DNA from: Petrolisthes cinctipes
Lineage: Eukaryota > Arthropoda > Malacostraca > Decapoda > Porcellanidae
Reading direction: 5' to 3'
Length of the DNA: 64,000 bases
Assembly (NCBI GenBank): GCA_033782935.1
Contig: JAWQEG010000488.1
Coordinates: 434,001 to 498,000, forward strand
The notes under the pieces: model-generated
The model's input: the letters and a program-made list of their open reading frames with translations, nothing else
What the model was told of the DNA's origin: nothing
The model's database searches: none
Shown: piece after piece, positions 21,011 to 34,800 of the stretch
Layout of the letters: every line of letters begins with the position of its first letter
Position numbering within the stretch: the stretch's first letter is position 1
Translations under genes and position numbers: made by a program

Positions 21011-23992
21011 CCCAGAAGCAATCTGTACATGCCTACTCAGTGTTAGAGTATTTTCAAAATACAGGCCCAAAACATGCTGAAAATCGATATTTTAGATGCC
21101 CAAAGTCAATATGCGCATGTATCTTCTGTACCCGTTTATATATCAAATTCAGGCTCAAAACACCCGAAAATTCAATATTTTTGGGTCCCTCAAGCAATCT
21201 GTACATGCCTACACAGTGCTAGAATATTTTCAAAATATAGGCTAAAAACATGCTAAAAATCGACATTTTAGGTGCCAAAAAATCTATATCTCAAATTCAG
21301 TCCCAAAACAGCCGAAAATTCGATATTTAGAGGTCCCAGAAGGTATCTGTACATGCCTACTCCGTGTTAGAGTATTTTCAAAATACAGGCCAAAAACATA
21401 CTGAAAATCGATCTTTTAGGTGCCCCCCAAAAGTCGATATGTGCATGCATCCTCTGTACCCGTTTATATCTCAAATTCTGGCCCTAAAAACCCGAAAATT
21501 CGATATTTTGGGGTCCCAGAACCGATCTGTACATGCCTACTCTGTGTTAGAGTATTTTAAAAATTCAGGCCCAAAACATGCTGAAAATCGATATTTTTGG
21601 TGCCCAAAGTCAATATGTGCATGTATCTTCTGTACCCGTTTATATCTCAAATTCAGGTTCAAAACACCCGAAAATTCAATATCTTGGGGTCCCAGAAGCA
21701 ATCTGTACATGCCTACTCAGTGCTAGAATATTTTCAAAATATAGGCTAAAATCATGCTACATGCTCAAAACATACTGAAAATCGATCTTTTAGGTGCACA
21801 AAAGTCGATATGTGCATGCATCTTCAGTACCCGTTTATATCTCAAATTCAGGCTCAAAACACCCAAAAATTCAATATTTTGGGGTCCCAGAAGCAATCTG
21901 TACATGCCTACTCAGTGTTAGAGTATTTTCAAAATACAGGCCCAAAACATGCTGAAAATCGATATTTTAGATGCCCAAAGTCAATATGTGCATGTATCTT
22001 CTGTACCCGTTTATATCTCAAATTCAGGCTCAAAACACCCGAAAATTCAATATTTTGGGGTCCCAGAAGCAATCTGTACATGCCTACTCAGTACTAGAAT
22101 ATTTTCAAAATATAGGCTAAAAACATGCTAAAAATCGATCTTTTAGGTGCCAAAAAGTCGATATCTCAAATTCAGTCCCAAAACACCCGAAAATTCGATA
22201 TTTAGGGGTCCCAGAAGCGATCTGTACATGCCTACTCCGTGTTAGAGTATTTTCAAAATACATGCTCAAAACATACTGAAAATCGATCTTTTAGGTGCAC
22301 AAAATTCGATATGTGCATCCATCTTCAGTACCCGTTTATATCTCAAATTCAGGCTCAAAACACCCGAAAATTCAATATTTTGGGGTCCCAGAAGCAATCT
22401 GTACATGCCTACTCAGTGTTAGAGTATTTTCAACATACAGGCCCAAAACATGCTGAAAATCGATATTTTAGATGCCCAAAGTCAATATGTGCATGTATCT
22501 TCTGCACCCGTTTATATCTCAAATTCAGGCTCAAAACACCCGAAAATTCAATATTTTGGGGTCCCAGAAGCAATCTGTACATGCCTACACAGTGCTAGAA
22601 TATTTTCAAAATATAGGCTAAAAACATGCTAAAAATCGATATTTTAGGTGCCAAAAAATCGATATCTCAAATTCAGTCCCAAAACACCCGAAAATTCGAT
22701 ATTTAGAGGTCCCAGAAGGTATCTGTACATGCCTCCTCCGTGTTAGAGTATTTTCAAAATACAGGCCAAAAACATACTGAAAATCGATCCTTTAGGTGCC
22801 CAAAAGTCGATATGTGCATGCATCCTCTGTACCTGTTTATATCTCAAATTCTGGCCCTAAACACCCGAAAATTCGATATTTTGGGGTCCCAGAACCGATC
22901 TGTACATGCCTACTCTGTGTTAGAGTATTTTCAAAATTCAGGCCCAAAACATGCTGAAAATCGATATTTTTGGTGCCCAAAGTCAATATGTGCATGTATC
23001 TTCTGTACCCGTTTATATCTCAAATTCAGGCTCAAAACACCCGAAAATTCAATATTTTGGGGTCCCAGAAGCAATCTGTACAGTGCTAGAATATGTTCAA
23101 AATATAGGCTAAAAACATGCTAAAAATCGATCTTTTAGGTGCCAAAAAGTCGATATCTCAAATTCAGTCCCAAAACACCCGAAAATTCGATATTTAGGGG
23201 TCCCAGAAGCGATCTGTACATGCCTACTCCGTGTTAGAGTATTTTCAAAATACATGCTCAAAACATACTGAAAATCGATCTTTTAGGTGCACAAAAGTCG
23301 ATATGTGCATGCATCTTCAGTACCCGTTTATATCTCAAATTCAGGCTCAAAACACCCGAAAATTCAATATTTTGGGGTCCCAGAAGCAATCTGTACATGC
23401 CTACACAGTGCTAGAATATTTTCAAAATATAGGCTAAAAACATGCTAAAAATCGACATTTTAGGGGCCAAAAAATCGATATCTCAAATTCAGTCCCAAAA
23501 CACCCGAAAATTCGATATTTAGAGGTCCCAGAAGGTATCTGTACATGCTTACTCCGTGTAAGAGTATTTTCAAAATACAGGCCAAAAACATACTGAAAAT
23601 CGATCTTTTAGGTGCCCAAAAGTCGATATGTGCATGCATCTTCTGTACCCGTTTATATCTCAAATTCTGGCCCTAAACACCCGAAAATTCGATATTTTGG
23701 GGTCCCAGAAGCGATCTGTACATGCCTACTCCGTGTTAGAGTATTTTCAAAATTCAGGCCCAAAACATGCTGAAAATCGATATTTTTGGTGCCCAAAGTC
23801 AATATGTGCATGTATCTTCTGTACCCGTTTATATCTCAAATTCAGGCTCAAAACACCCGAAAATTCAATATTTTGGGGTCCCAGAAGCAATCTGTACATG
23901 CCTACTCAGTGCTAGAATATTTTCAAAATATAGGCTAAAAACATGCTAAAAATCGATCTTTTAGGTGCCAAAAAGTCGATATCTCAAATTCA
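20428..23992 (+). repeat. HOR tract 6: units with 130-bp deletion joins
   Basis: Units start at 20428 (872 bp), 21300 (875), 22175 (501), 22676 (491), 23167 (325) and 23492 (501). The 872- and 875-bp entries are a normal HOR plus a 371-bp HOR. In the shortened HOR the end of the short monomer is joined to the middle of the next monomer 1 (CATGCTACATGCTCAAAAC near 20,879 and 21,755), removing 130 bp. Confidence 0.83.
21423..21428 (+). other. C6 variant marker (copy 2)
   Basis: Same three-C insertion as at 9,231-9,236, in the same HOR position with the same flanking variants (CATCCTCTG, AGAACCGATC and a nearby 130-bp deletion join). The shared haplotype implies common descent of two units now about 12 kb apart. 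Confidence 0.85.
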
Positions 23993-24764
23993 GTCCCAAA
24001 ACACCCGAAAATTCGATATTTAGGGGTCCCAGAAGCGATCTGTACATGCCTACTCCGTGTTAGAGTATTTTCAAAATACATGCTCAAAACATACTGAAAA
24101 TCGATCTTTTAGGTGCACAAAATTCGATATGTGCATGCATCTTCAGTACCCGTTTATATCTCAAATTCAGGCTCAAAACACCCGAAAATTCAATATTTTG
24201 GGGTCCCAGAAGCAATCTGTACATGCCTACTCAGTGTTAGAGTATTTTCAACATACAGGCCCAAAACATGCTGAAAATCGATATTTTAGATGCCCAAAGT
24301 CAATATGTGCATGTATCTTCTGTACCCGTTTATATCTCAAATTCAGGCTCAAAACACCCGAAAATTCAATATTTTGGGGTCCCAGAAGCAATCTGTACAT
24401 GCCTACACAGTGCTAGAATATTTTCAAAATATAGGCTAAAAACATGCTAAAAACCGACATTTTAGGTGCCAAAAAATCGATATCTTAAATTCAGTCCCAA
24501 AACACCTGAAAATTCGATATTTAGAGGTCCCAGAAGCGATCTGTACATGCCTACTCCGTGTTAGAGTATTTTCAAAATACATGCTCAAAACATACTGAAA
24601 ATCGATCTTTTAGGTGCCGAAAAGTCGATATGTGCATGCATCTTCTGTACCCGTTTATATCTCAAATTCTGGCCCTAAACACCCGAAAATTCGATATTTT
24701 GGGGTCCCAGAAACGATCTGTACATGCCTACTCCGTGTTAGAGTATTTTCAAAATTCAGGCCCG

Positions 24765-26120
24765 AAAAATGCTGAAAATGGATTTTTTTGGTGCCCAAAG
24801 TCAATATGTGCATGTATCTTCTGTACCCGTTTATATCTCAAATTCAGGCTCAAAACACCCGAAAATTCAATATTTTGGGGTCCCAGAAGCAATCTGTACA
24901 TGCCTACTCAGTGCTAGAATATTTTCAAAATATAGGCTAAAAACATGCTAAAAATCGATCTTTTAGGTGCCAAAAAGTCGATATCTCAAATTCAGTCCCA
25001 AAACACCCGAAAATTCGATATTTAGGGGTCCCAGAAGCGATCTGTACATGCCTACTCCGTGTTAGAGTATTTTCAAAATACATGCTCAAAACATACTGAA
25101 AATCTTTCTTTTAGGTGCACAAAAGTCGATATGTGCATGCATCTTCAGTACCCGTTTATATCTCAAATTCAGGCTCAAAACACCCGAAAATTCAATATTT
25201 TGGGGTCCCAGAAGCAATCTGTACATGCCTACTCCGTGTTAGAGTATTTTTAAAATACAGGCCAAAAACATACTGAAAATCGATCTTTTAGGTGCCCAAA
25301 AGTCGATTTGTGCATGTATCTTCTGTACCCGTTTATATCTCAAATTCTGGCCCTAATCACCCGAAAATTCGATATTTTGGGGTCCCAGAAGCGATCTGTA
25401 CATGCCTACTCCGTGTTAGAGTATTTTCAAAATTCAGGCCCGAAAAATGCTGAAAATGGATTTTTTTGGTGCCCAAAGTCAATATGTGCATGTATCTTCT
25501 GTACCCGTTTATATCTCAAATTCAGGCTCAAAACACCCGAAAATTCAATATTTTGGGGTCCCAGAAGCAATCTGTACATGCCTACTCAGTGCTAGAATAT
25601 TTTCAAAATATAGGCTAAAAACATGCTAAAAATCGATCTTTTAGGTGCCAAAAAGTCGATATCTCAAATTCAGTCCCAAAACACCCGAAAATTCGATATT
25701 TAGGGGTCCCAGAAGCGATCTGTACATGCCTACTCCGTGTTAGAGTATTTTCAAAATACATGCTCAAAACATACTGAAAATCTTTCTTTTAGGTGCACAA
25801 AAGTCGATATGTGCATGCATCTTCAGTACCCGTTTATATCTCAAATTCAGGCTCAAAACACCCGAAAATTCAATATTTTGGGGTCCCAGAAGCAATCTGT
25901 ACATGCCTACTCCGTGTTAGAGTATTTTTAAAATACAGGCCAAAAACATACTGAAAATCGATCTTTTAGGTGCCCAAAAGTCGATTTGTGCATGTATCTT
26001 CTGTACCCGTTTATATCTCAAATTCTGGCCCTAATCACCCGAAAATTCGATATTTTGGGGTCCCAGAAGCGATCTGTACATGCCTACTCCGTGTTAGAGT
26101 ATTTTCAAAATTCAGGCCCA
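24765..26120 (+). repeat. Tandem 678-bp block with a shared variant cluster
   Basis: GGCCCGAAAAATGC followed by GAAAATGGATTTTTTTGG occurs at about 24,760-24,790 and again 678 bp later at about 25,438-25,468. AAAATCTTTCTTTTAGG occurs at about 25,100 and 25,779, and GTGCATGTATCTTC in monomer 1 is also shared. These clustered variants are otherwise absent, showing a young duplication of a four-monomer unit. Confidence 0.85.
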
Positions 26121-27765
26121 AAACATGCTGAAAATCGATATTTTTGGTGCCCAAAGTCAATATGTGCATGTATCTTCTGTACCCGTTTATATCTCAAATT
26201 CAGGCTCAAAACACCCGAAAATTCAATATTTTGGGGTCAAAAAAGCAATCTGTACATGCCTACTCAGTGCTAGAATATTTTCAAAATATAGGCTAAAAAC
26301 ATGCTAAAAATCGATCTTTTAGATGCCAAAAAGTCGATATCTCAAATTCAGTCCCAAAACACCCGAAAATTCGATATTTAGGGGTCCCAGAAGCGATATG
26401 TACATGCCTACTCCGTGTTAGAGTATTTTCAAAATACATGCTCAAAACATACTGAAAATCGATCTTTTAGGTGCACAAAAGTCGATATGTGCATGCATCT
26501 TCAGTACCCGTTTATATCTCAAATTCAGGCTCAAAACACCCGAAAATTCAATATTTTGGGGTCCCAGAAGCAATCTGTACATGCCTACTCAGTGTTAGAG
26601 TATTTTCAACATACAGGCCCAAAACATGCTGAAAATCGATATTTTAGATGCCCAAAGTCAATATGTGCATGTATCTTCTGTACCCGTTTATATCTCAAAT
26701 TCAGGCTCAAAACACCCGAAAATTCAATATTTTGGGGTCCCAGAAGCAATCTGTACATGCCTACACAGTGCTAGAATATTTTCAAAATATAGGCTAAAAA
26801 CATGCTAAAAATCGGCATTTTAGGTGCCAAAAAATCGATATCTCAAATTCAGTCCCAAAACAGCCGAAAATTCGATATTTAGAGGTCCCAGAAGGTATCT
26901 GTACATGCCTACTCCGTGTTAGAGTATTTTCAAAATACAGGCCAAAAACATACTGAAAATCGATCTTTTAGGTGCCCAAAAGTCGATATGTGCATGCATC
27001 TTCTGTACCCGTTTATATCTCATATTCTGGCCCTAAACACCCGAAAATTCGATATTTTGGGGTTCCAGAAGCAATCTGTACATGCCTACTCCGTGTTAGA
27101 GTATTTTCAAAATTCAGGCCCAAAACATGCTGAAAACCGATATTTTTGGTGCCCAAAGTCAATATGTGCATGTATCTTCTGTACCCGTTTATATCTCAAA
27201 TTCAGGCTCAAAACACCCGAAAATTCAATATTTTGGGGTCCCAGAAGCAATCTGTACATGCCTACTCAGTGCTAGAATATTTTCAAAATATAGGCTAAAA
27301 ACATGCTAAAAATCGATCTTTTAGGTGCCAAAAAGTCGATATCTCAAATTCAGTCCCAAAACACCCGAAAATTCGATATTTAGGGGTCCCAGAAGCGATC
27401 TGTACATGCCTACTCCGTGTTAGAGTATTTTCAAAATACATGCTCAAAACATACTGAAAATCGATCTTTTAGGTGCACAGAAGTCGATATGTGCATGCAT
27501 CTTCAGTACCCGTTTATATCTCAAATTCAGGCTCAAAACACCCGAAAATTCAATATTTTGGGGTCCCAGAAGCAATCTGTACATGCCTACTCAGAGTCAG
27601 AGTATTTTCAAAATACAGGCCCAAAACATGCTGAAAATCGATATTTTAGATGCCAAAAGTCAATATGTGCATGTATCTTCTGTACCCGTTTATATCTCAA
27701 ATTCAGGCTCAAAACACCCGAAAATTCAATATTTTGGGGTCCCAGAAGCAATCTGTACATGCCTA

Positions 27766-28436
27766 CACAGTTCTAGAATATTTTCAAAATATAGGCTAAA
27801 AACATGCTAAAAATCGACATTTTAGGTGCCAAAAAATCTATATCTCAAATTCAGTCCCAAAACAGCCGAAAATTCGATATTTAGAGGTCCCAGAAGGTAT
27901 CTGTACATGCCTACTCCGTGGTAGAGTATTTTCAAAATACAGGCCAAAAACATACTGAAAATCGATCTTTTAGGTGCCCAAAAGTCGATATGTGCATGCA
28001 TCCTCTGTACCCGTTTATATCTCATATTCTGGCCCTAAACACCCGAAAATTCGATATTTTGGGGTCCCAGAACCAATCTGTACATGCCTACTCTGTGTTA
28101 GAGTATTTTCAAAATTCAGGCCCAAAACATGCTGAAAATCGATATTTCTGGTGCCTAAAGTCAATATGTGCATGTATCTTCTGTACCCGTTTATATCTCA
28201 AATTCAGGCTCAAAACACCCGAAAATTCAATATTTTAGGGTCCCAGAAGCAATCTGTACATGCCTACTCAGTGCTAGAATATTTTTAAAATATAGGCTAA
28301 AAACATGCTACATGCTCAAAACATACTTAAAATCGATCTTTTAGGTGCACAAAAGTCGATATGTGCATGAATCTTCTGTACCCGTTTATATCTCAAATTC
28401 AGGCTCAAAACACCCGAAAATTCAATATTTTGGGGT
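27766..28436 (+). repeat. Segment copied from/to 20,340-21,010, copy 2
   Basis: Carries the same ordered set of rare variants as the upstream copy. I noticed one difference, AAAAAATCTATATC near 27,835 against AAAAAATCGATATC near 20,409. Seven kilobases of other HORs lie between the copies, so simple slippage of adjacent units does not explain the pair. Confidence 0.82.
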
Positions 28437-28549
28437 CCCAGAAGCAATCTGTACATGCCTACTCAGTGCTAGAATATTTTCAAAATATAGGCTAAAAACA
28501 TGCTAAAAATCGATCTTTTAGGTGCCAAAAAGTCGATATCTCAAATTCA

Positions 28550-31500
28550 GTCCCAAAACACCCGAAAATTCGATATTTAGGGGTCCCAGAAGCGATCTGT
28601 ACATGCCTACTCCGTGTTAGAGTATTTTCAAAATACATGCTCAAAACATACTGAAAATCGATCTTTTAGGTGCACAAAATTCGATATGTGCATGCATCTT
28701 CAGTACCCGTTTATATCTCAAATTCAGGCTCAAAATACCCGAAAATTCAATATTTTGGGGTCCCAGAAGCAATCTGTACATGCCTACACAGTGCTAGAAT
28801 ATTTTCAAAATATAGGCTAAAAACATGCTAAAAACCGACATTTTAGGTGCCAAAAAATCGATATCTTAAATTCAGTCCCAAAACACCCGAAAATTCGATA
28901 TTTAGAGGTCCCAGAAGCGATCTGTACATGCCTACTCCGTGTTAGAGTATTTTCAAAATACATGCTCAAAACATACTGAAAATCGATCTTTTAGGTGCCC
29001 AAAAGTCGATATGTGCATGCATCTTCTGTACCCGTTTATATCTCAAATTCTGGCCCTTAACACCCGAAAATTCGATATTTTGGGGTCCCAGAAGCGATCT
29101 GTACATGCCTACTCCGTGTTAGAGTATTTTCAAAATTCAGGCCCAAAACATGCTGAAAATCGATATTTTTGGTGCCCAAAGTCAATATGTGCATGTATCT
29201 TCTGTACCCGTTTATATCTCAAATTCAGGCTCAAAACACCCGAAAATTCAATATTTTGGGGTCCCAGAAGCAATCTGTACATGCCTACTCAGTGCTAGAA
29301 TATTTTCAAAATATAGGCTAAAAACATGCTAAAAATCGACATTTTAGGTGCCAAAAAGTCGATATCTCAAATTCAGTCCCAAAACACCCGAAAATTCGAT
29401 ATTTAGGGGTCCCAGAAGCGATCTGTACATGCCTACTCCGTGTTAGAGTATTTTCAAAATACATGCTCAAAACATACTGAAAATCGATCTTTTAGGTGCA
29501 CAAAAGTCGATATGTGCATGCATCTTCAGTACCCGTTTATATCTCAAATTCAGGCTCAAAACACCCGAAAATTCAATATTTTTGGGTCCCAGAAGCAATC
29601 TGTACATGCCTACTCAGTGTTAGAGTATTTTCAAAATACAGGCCCAAAACATGCTGAAAATCGATATTTTAGATGCCCAAAGTCAATATGTGCATGTATC
29701 TTCTGTACCCGTTTATATCTCAAATTCAGGCTCAAAACACACGAAAATTCAATATTTTAGGGTCCCAGAAGCAATCTGTACATGCCTACTCAGTGCTAGA
29801 ATATTTTTAAAATATAGGCTAAAAACATGCTACATGCTCAAAACATACTTAAAATCGATCTTTTAGGTGCACAAAAGTCGATATGTGCATGCATCTTCTG
29901 TACCCGTTTATATCTCAAATTCAGGCTCAAAACACCCGAAAATTCAATATTTTGGGGTCCCAGAAGCAATCTGTACATGCCTACTCAGTGTTAGAGTATT
30001 TTCAAAATACAGGCCCAAAACATGCTGAAAATCGATATTTTAGATGCCCAAAGTCAATATGCGCATGTATGTTCTGTACCCGTTTATATATCAAATTCAG
30101 GCTCAAAACACCCGAAAATTCAATATTTTGGGGTCCCAGAAGCAATCTGTACATGCCTACACAGTGCTAGAATATTTTCAAAATATAGGCTAAAAACATG
30201 CTAAAAATCGACATTTTAGGTGCCAAAAAATCTATATCTCAAATTCAGTCCCAAAACAGCCGAAAATTCGATATTTAGAGGTCCCAGAAGGTATCTGTAC
30301 ATGCCTACTCCGTGTTAGAGTATTTTCAAAATACAGGCCAAAAACATACTGAAAATCGATCTTTTAGGTGCCCAAAAGTCGATATGTGCATGCATCCTCT
30401 GTACCCGTTTATATCTCAAATTCTGGCCCTAAACACCCGAAAATTCGATATTTTGGGGTCCCAGAACCAATCTGTACATGCCTACTCTGTGTTAGAGTAT
30501 TTTCAAAATTCAGGCCCAAAACATGCTGAAAATCGATATTTTTGGTGCCTAAAGTCAATATGTGCATGTATCTTCTGTACCCGTTTATATCTCAAATTCA
30601 GGCTCAAAACACCCGAAAATTCAATATTTTAGGGTCCCAGAAGCAATCTGTACATGCCTACTCAGTGCTAGAATATTTTTAAAATATAGGCTAAAAACAT
30701 GCTACATGCTCATAACATACTTAAAATCGATCTTTTAGGTGCACAAAAGTCGATATGTGTATGCATCTTCTGTACCCGTTTATATCTCAAATTCAGGCTC
30801 AAAACACCCGAAAATTCAATATTTTGGGGTCCCAGAAGCAATCTGTACATGCCTACTCAGTGTTAGAGTATTTTCAAAATACAGGCCCAAAACATGCTGA
30901 AAATCGATATTCTAGATGCCCAAAGTCAATATGCGCATGTATCTTCTGTACCCGTTTATATATCAAATTCAGGCTCAAAACACCCGAAAATTCAATATTT
31001 TGGGGTCCCAGAAGCAATCTGTACATGCCTACACAGTGCTAGAATATTTTCAAAATATAGGCTAAAAACATGCTAAAAATCGATATTATAGGTGCCAAAA
31101 AATCTATATCTCAAATTCAGTCCCATAACACCCGAAAATTCGATATTTAGAGGTCCCAGAAGGTATCTGTACATGCCTACTCCGTGTTAGAGTATTTTCA
31201 AAATACAGGCCAAAAACATACTGAAAATCGATCTTTTAGGTGCCCAAAAGTCGATATGTGCATGCATCTTCTGTACCCGTTTATATCTCAAATTCTGGCC
31301 CTAAACACCCGAAAATTCGATATTTTGGGGTCCCAGAAGCAATCTGTACATGCCTACTCAGTGCTAGAATATTTTTAAAATATAGGCTAAAAACATGCTA
31401 CATGCTCAAAACATACTTAAAATCGATCTTTTAGGTGCACAAAAGTCGATATGTGCATGCATCTTCTGTACCCGTTTATATCTCAAATTCAGGCTCAAAA

Positions 31501-32807
31501 CACCCGAAAATTCAATATTTTGGGGTCCCAGAAGCAATCTGTACATGCCTACTCAGTGTTAGAGTTTTTTCAAAATACAGGCCCAAAACATGCTGAAAAT
31601 CGATATTTTAGATGCCCAAAGTCAATATGCGCATGTATCTTCTGTACCCGTTTATATATCAAATTCAGGCTCAAAACACCCGAAAATTCAATATTTTGGG
31701 GTCCCAGAAACAATCTGTACATGCCTACACAGTGCTAGAATATTTTCAAAATATAGGCTAAAAACATGCTAAAAATCGATATTATAGGTGCCAAAAAATC
31801 GATATATCAAATTCAGTCCCATAACACCCGAAAATTCGATATTTAGAGGTCCCAGAAGGTATCTGTACATGCCTACTCCGTGTTAGAGTATTTTCAAAAT
31901 ACAGGCCAAAAACATACTGAAAATCGATCTTTTAGGTGCCCAAAAGTCGATATGTGCATGCATCTTCTGTACCCGTTTATATCTCAAATTCTGGCCCTTA
32001 ACACCCGAAAATTCGATATTTTGGGGTCCCAGAAGCGATCTGTACATGCCTACTCCGTGTTAGAGTATTTTCAAAATACAGGCCAAAAACATACTGAAAA
32101 TCGATCTTTTAGGTGCCCAAAAGTCGTTATGTGCATGCATCTTCTGTACCCGTTTATATCTCAAATTCTGGCCCTAAACACCCGAAAATTCGATATTTTG
32201 GGGTCCCAGAAGCGATCTGTACATGCCTACTCCGTGTTAGAGTATTTTCAAAATTCAGGCCCAAAACATGCTGAAAATCGATATTTTTGGTGCCCAAAGT
32301 CAATATGTGCATGTATCTTCTGTACCCGTTTATATCTGAAATTCAGGCTCAAAACACCCGAAAATTCAATATTTTGGGGTCCCAGAAGCAATCTGTACAG
32401 TGCTAGAATATTTTCAAAATATAGGCTAAAAACATGCTAAAAATCGATCTTTTAGGTGCCAAAAAGTCGATATCTCAAGTTAAGGCTCAAAACACCCGAA
32501 AATTCAATATTTTGGGGTCCCAGAAGCAATCTGTACATGCCTACTCAGTGTTAGAGTATTTTTAAAATACAGGCCCAAAACATGCTGAAAATCGATATTT
32601 TAGATGCCCAAAGTCAATATGTGCATGTATCTTCTGTACCCGTTTATATCTCAAATTCAGACTCAAAACACCCGAAAATTCAATATTTTGGGGTCCCAGA
32701 AGCAATCTGTACATGCCTACTCAGTGATAGAATATTTTCAAAATATAGCCTAAAAACATGCTAAAAATCGATCTTTTAGGTGCCAAAAAGTCTATATCTC
32801 AAATTAA
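28550..32807 (+). repeat. HOR tract 8: repeated 872-bp units
   Basis: Units start at 28550 (325 bp), 28875 (501), 29376 (872), 30248 (872), 31120 (696) and 31816 (992, irregular). Successive 872-bp units carry a 130-bp deletion join (near 29,830, 30,702 and 31,398), AATATTTTTAAAATATAGG, CATACTTAAAATCG and TCAATATGCGCATG. The irregular unit at 31816 has two monomer-1 copies in a row and ends with an abnormal join, CTCAAGTTAAGGCTC near 32,475. Confidence 0.83.
31816..32807 (+). repeat. Irregular 992-bp unit with duplicated monomer 1
   Basis: Two beta monomer-1 copies follow each other (near 31,816 and 31,993), then monomer 2, a short monomer with the 10-bp deletion (TGTACAGTGCTAG near 32,396), a join lacking the next monomer 1 (CAAGTTAAGGCTC near 32,475), a further alpha-type monomer 2 and a short monomer. 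Because the extra monomer is 177 bp, a multiple of three, the open frame extends to 186 codons here. That length is a repeat effect, not evidence of a gene. Confidence 0.78.
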
Positions 32808-34800
32808 GTCCCAAAACATCCGAAAATTCGATATTTAGGGGTCCCAGAAGCGATCTGTACATGCCTACTCCGTGTTAGAGTATTTTCAAAATACATGCTC
32901 AAAACATACTGAAAATCGATCTTTTAGGTGCACAAAAGTCGATATGTGCATGCATCTTCAGTACCCGTTTATATCTCAAATTCAGGCTCAAAACACCCGA
33001 AAATTCAATATTTTGGGGTCCCAGAAGCAATCTGTACATGCCTACTCAGTGTTAGAGTATTTTCAAAATACAGGCCCAAAACATGCTGAAAATCGATATT
33101 TTAGATGCCCAAAGTCAATATGTGCATGTATCTTCTGTACCCGTTTATATCTCAAATTCAGGCTCAAAACATTGTACATGCCTACACAGTGCTAGAATAT
33201 TTTCAAGATATAGGCTAAAAACATGCTAAAAATCGACATTTTAGGTGCCAAAAAATCGATATCTCAAATTCAGTCCCAAAACACCCGAAAATTCGATATT
33301 TAGAGGTCCCAGAAGGTATCTGTACATGCCTACTCCGTGTTAGAGTATTTTCAAAATACAGGCCAAAAACATACTGAAAATCGATCTTTTAGGTGCCCAA
33401 AAGTCGATATGTACCCGTTTATATATCAAATTCAGGCTCAAAACACCCGAAAATTCAATATTTTGGGGTCCCAGAAGCAATCTGTACATGCCTACTCAGT
33501 GCTAGAATATTTTCAAAATATAGGCTAAAAACATGCTACATGCTCAAAACATACTGAAAATCGATCTTTTAGGTGCACAAAAGTCGATATGTGCATGCAT
33601 CTTCAGTACCCGTTTATATCTCAAATTCAGGCTCAAAACACCCGAAAATTCAATATTTTGGGGTCCCAGAAGCAATCTGTACATGCCTACACAGTGCTAG
33701 AATATTTTCAAAATATAGGCTAAAAACATGCTAAAAATCGACATTTTAGGTGCCAAAAAATCGATATCTCAAATTCAGTCCCAAAACTGCCGAAAATTCG
33801 ATATTTAGAGGTCCTAGAAGGTATCTGTACATGCCTACTCCGTGTTAGAGTATTTTCAAAATACAGGCCAAAAACATACTGAAAATCGATCTTTTAGGTG
33901 CCCAAAAGTCGATATGTGCATGCATCTTCAGTACCCGTTTATATCTCAAATTCAGGCTCAAAACACCCGAAAATTCAATATTTTGGGGTCCCAGAAGCAA
34001 TCTGTACATGCCTACTCAGTGTTAGAGTATTTTCAAAATACAGGCCCAAAACATGCTGAAAATCGATATTTTAGATGCCCAAAGTCAATATGTGCATGTA
34101 TCTTCTGTACCCGTTTATATCTCAAATTCAGGCTCAAAACATTGTACATGCCTACACAGTGCTAGAATATTTTCAAGATATAGGCTAAAAACATGCTAAA
34201 AATCGACATTTTAGGTGCCAAAAAATCGATATCTCAAATTCAGTCCCAAAACACCCGAAAATTCGATATTTAGAGGTCCCAGAAGGTATCTGTACATGCC
34301 TACTCCGTGTTAGAGTATTTTCAAAATACAGGCCAAAAACATACTGAAAATCGATCTTTTAGGTGCCCAAAAGTCGATATGTACCCGTTTATATATCAAA
34401 TTCAGGCTCAAAACACCCGAAAATTCAATATTTTGGGGTCCCAGAAGCAATCTGTACATGCCTACTCAGTGCTAGAATATTTTCAAAATATAGGCTAAAA
34501 ACATGCTACATGCTCAAAACATACTGAAAATCGATCTTTTAGGTGCACAAAAGTCGATATGTGCATGCATCTTCAGTACCCGTTTATATCTCAAATTCAG
34601 GCTCAAAACACCCGAAAATTCAATATTTTGGGGTCCCAGAAGCAATCTGTACATGCCTACTCAGTGTTAGAGTATTTTCAAAATACAGGCTCAAAACATG
34701 CTGAAAATCGATATTTTAGATGCCCAAAGTCAATATGTGCATGTATCTTCTGTACCCGTTTATATATCTAATTCAGGCTCAAAACACCCGAAAATTCAAT
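32808..34800 (+). repeat. HOR tract 9: tandem 970-bp rearranged block, two copies
   Basis: Units start at 32808 (465 bp), 33273 (505), 33778 (465) and 34243 (681). Two rare deletions recur 970 bp apart: a 36-bp loss in the short monomer (CTCAAAACATTGTACATG at about 33,164 and 34,134) and a 15-bp loss in monomer 1 (GATATGTACCCG at 33,406 and 34,376). TTTCAAGATATAGG is also shared. The block is itself a mosaic of truncated alpha and beta pieces. Confidence 0.86.

Larger units (their letters stand above)
23993..28549 (+). repeat. HOR tract 7 with four-monomer 678-bp units
   Basis: Units start at 23993, 24494, 24995 (678 bp), 25673 (678), 26351, 26852, 27353 and 27854 (696, made of 371 + 325). 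The 678-bp units carry four monomers, with an extra full monomer joined through TACTCCGTGTTAGAGTATTT. The unit at 26351 follows a private change, GGGGTCAAAAAAGC near 26,235, that replaces GGGGTCCCAGAAGC. Confidence 0.84.

Noticed and set aside
31880..32440. Open frame of 186 codons, the longest I noticed
   Set aside because: It is produced by a duplicated 177-bp monomer in a satellite whose HOR length is a multiple of three. Its protein is a concatenation of the same translated monomer seen everywhere else, with no domain, signal or start context, and stops recur once per HOR.
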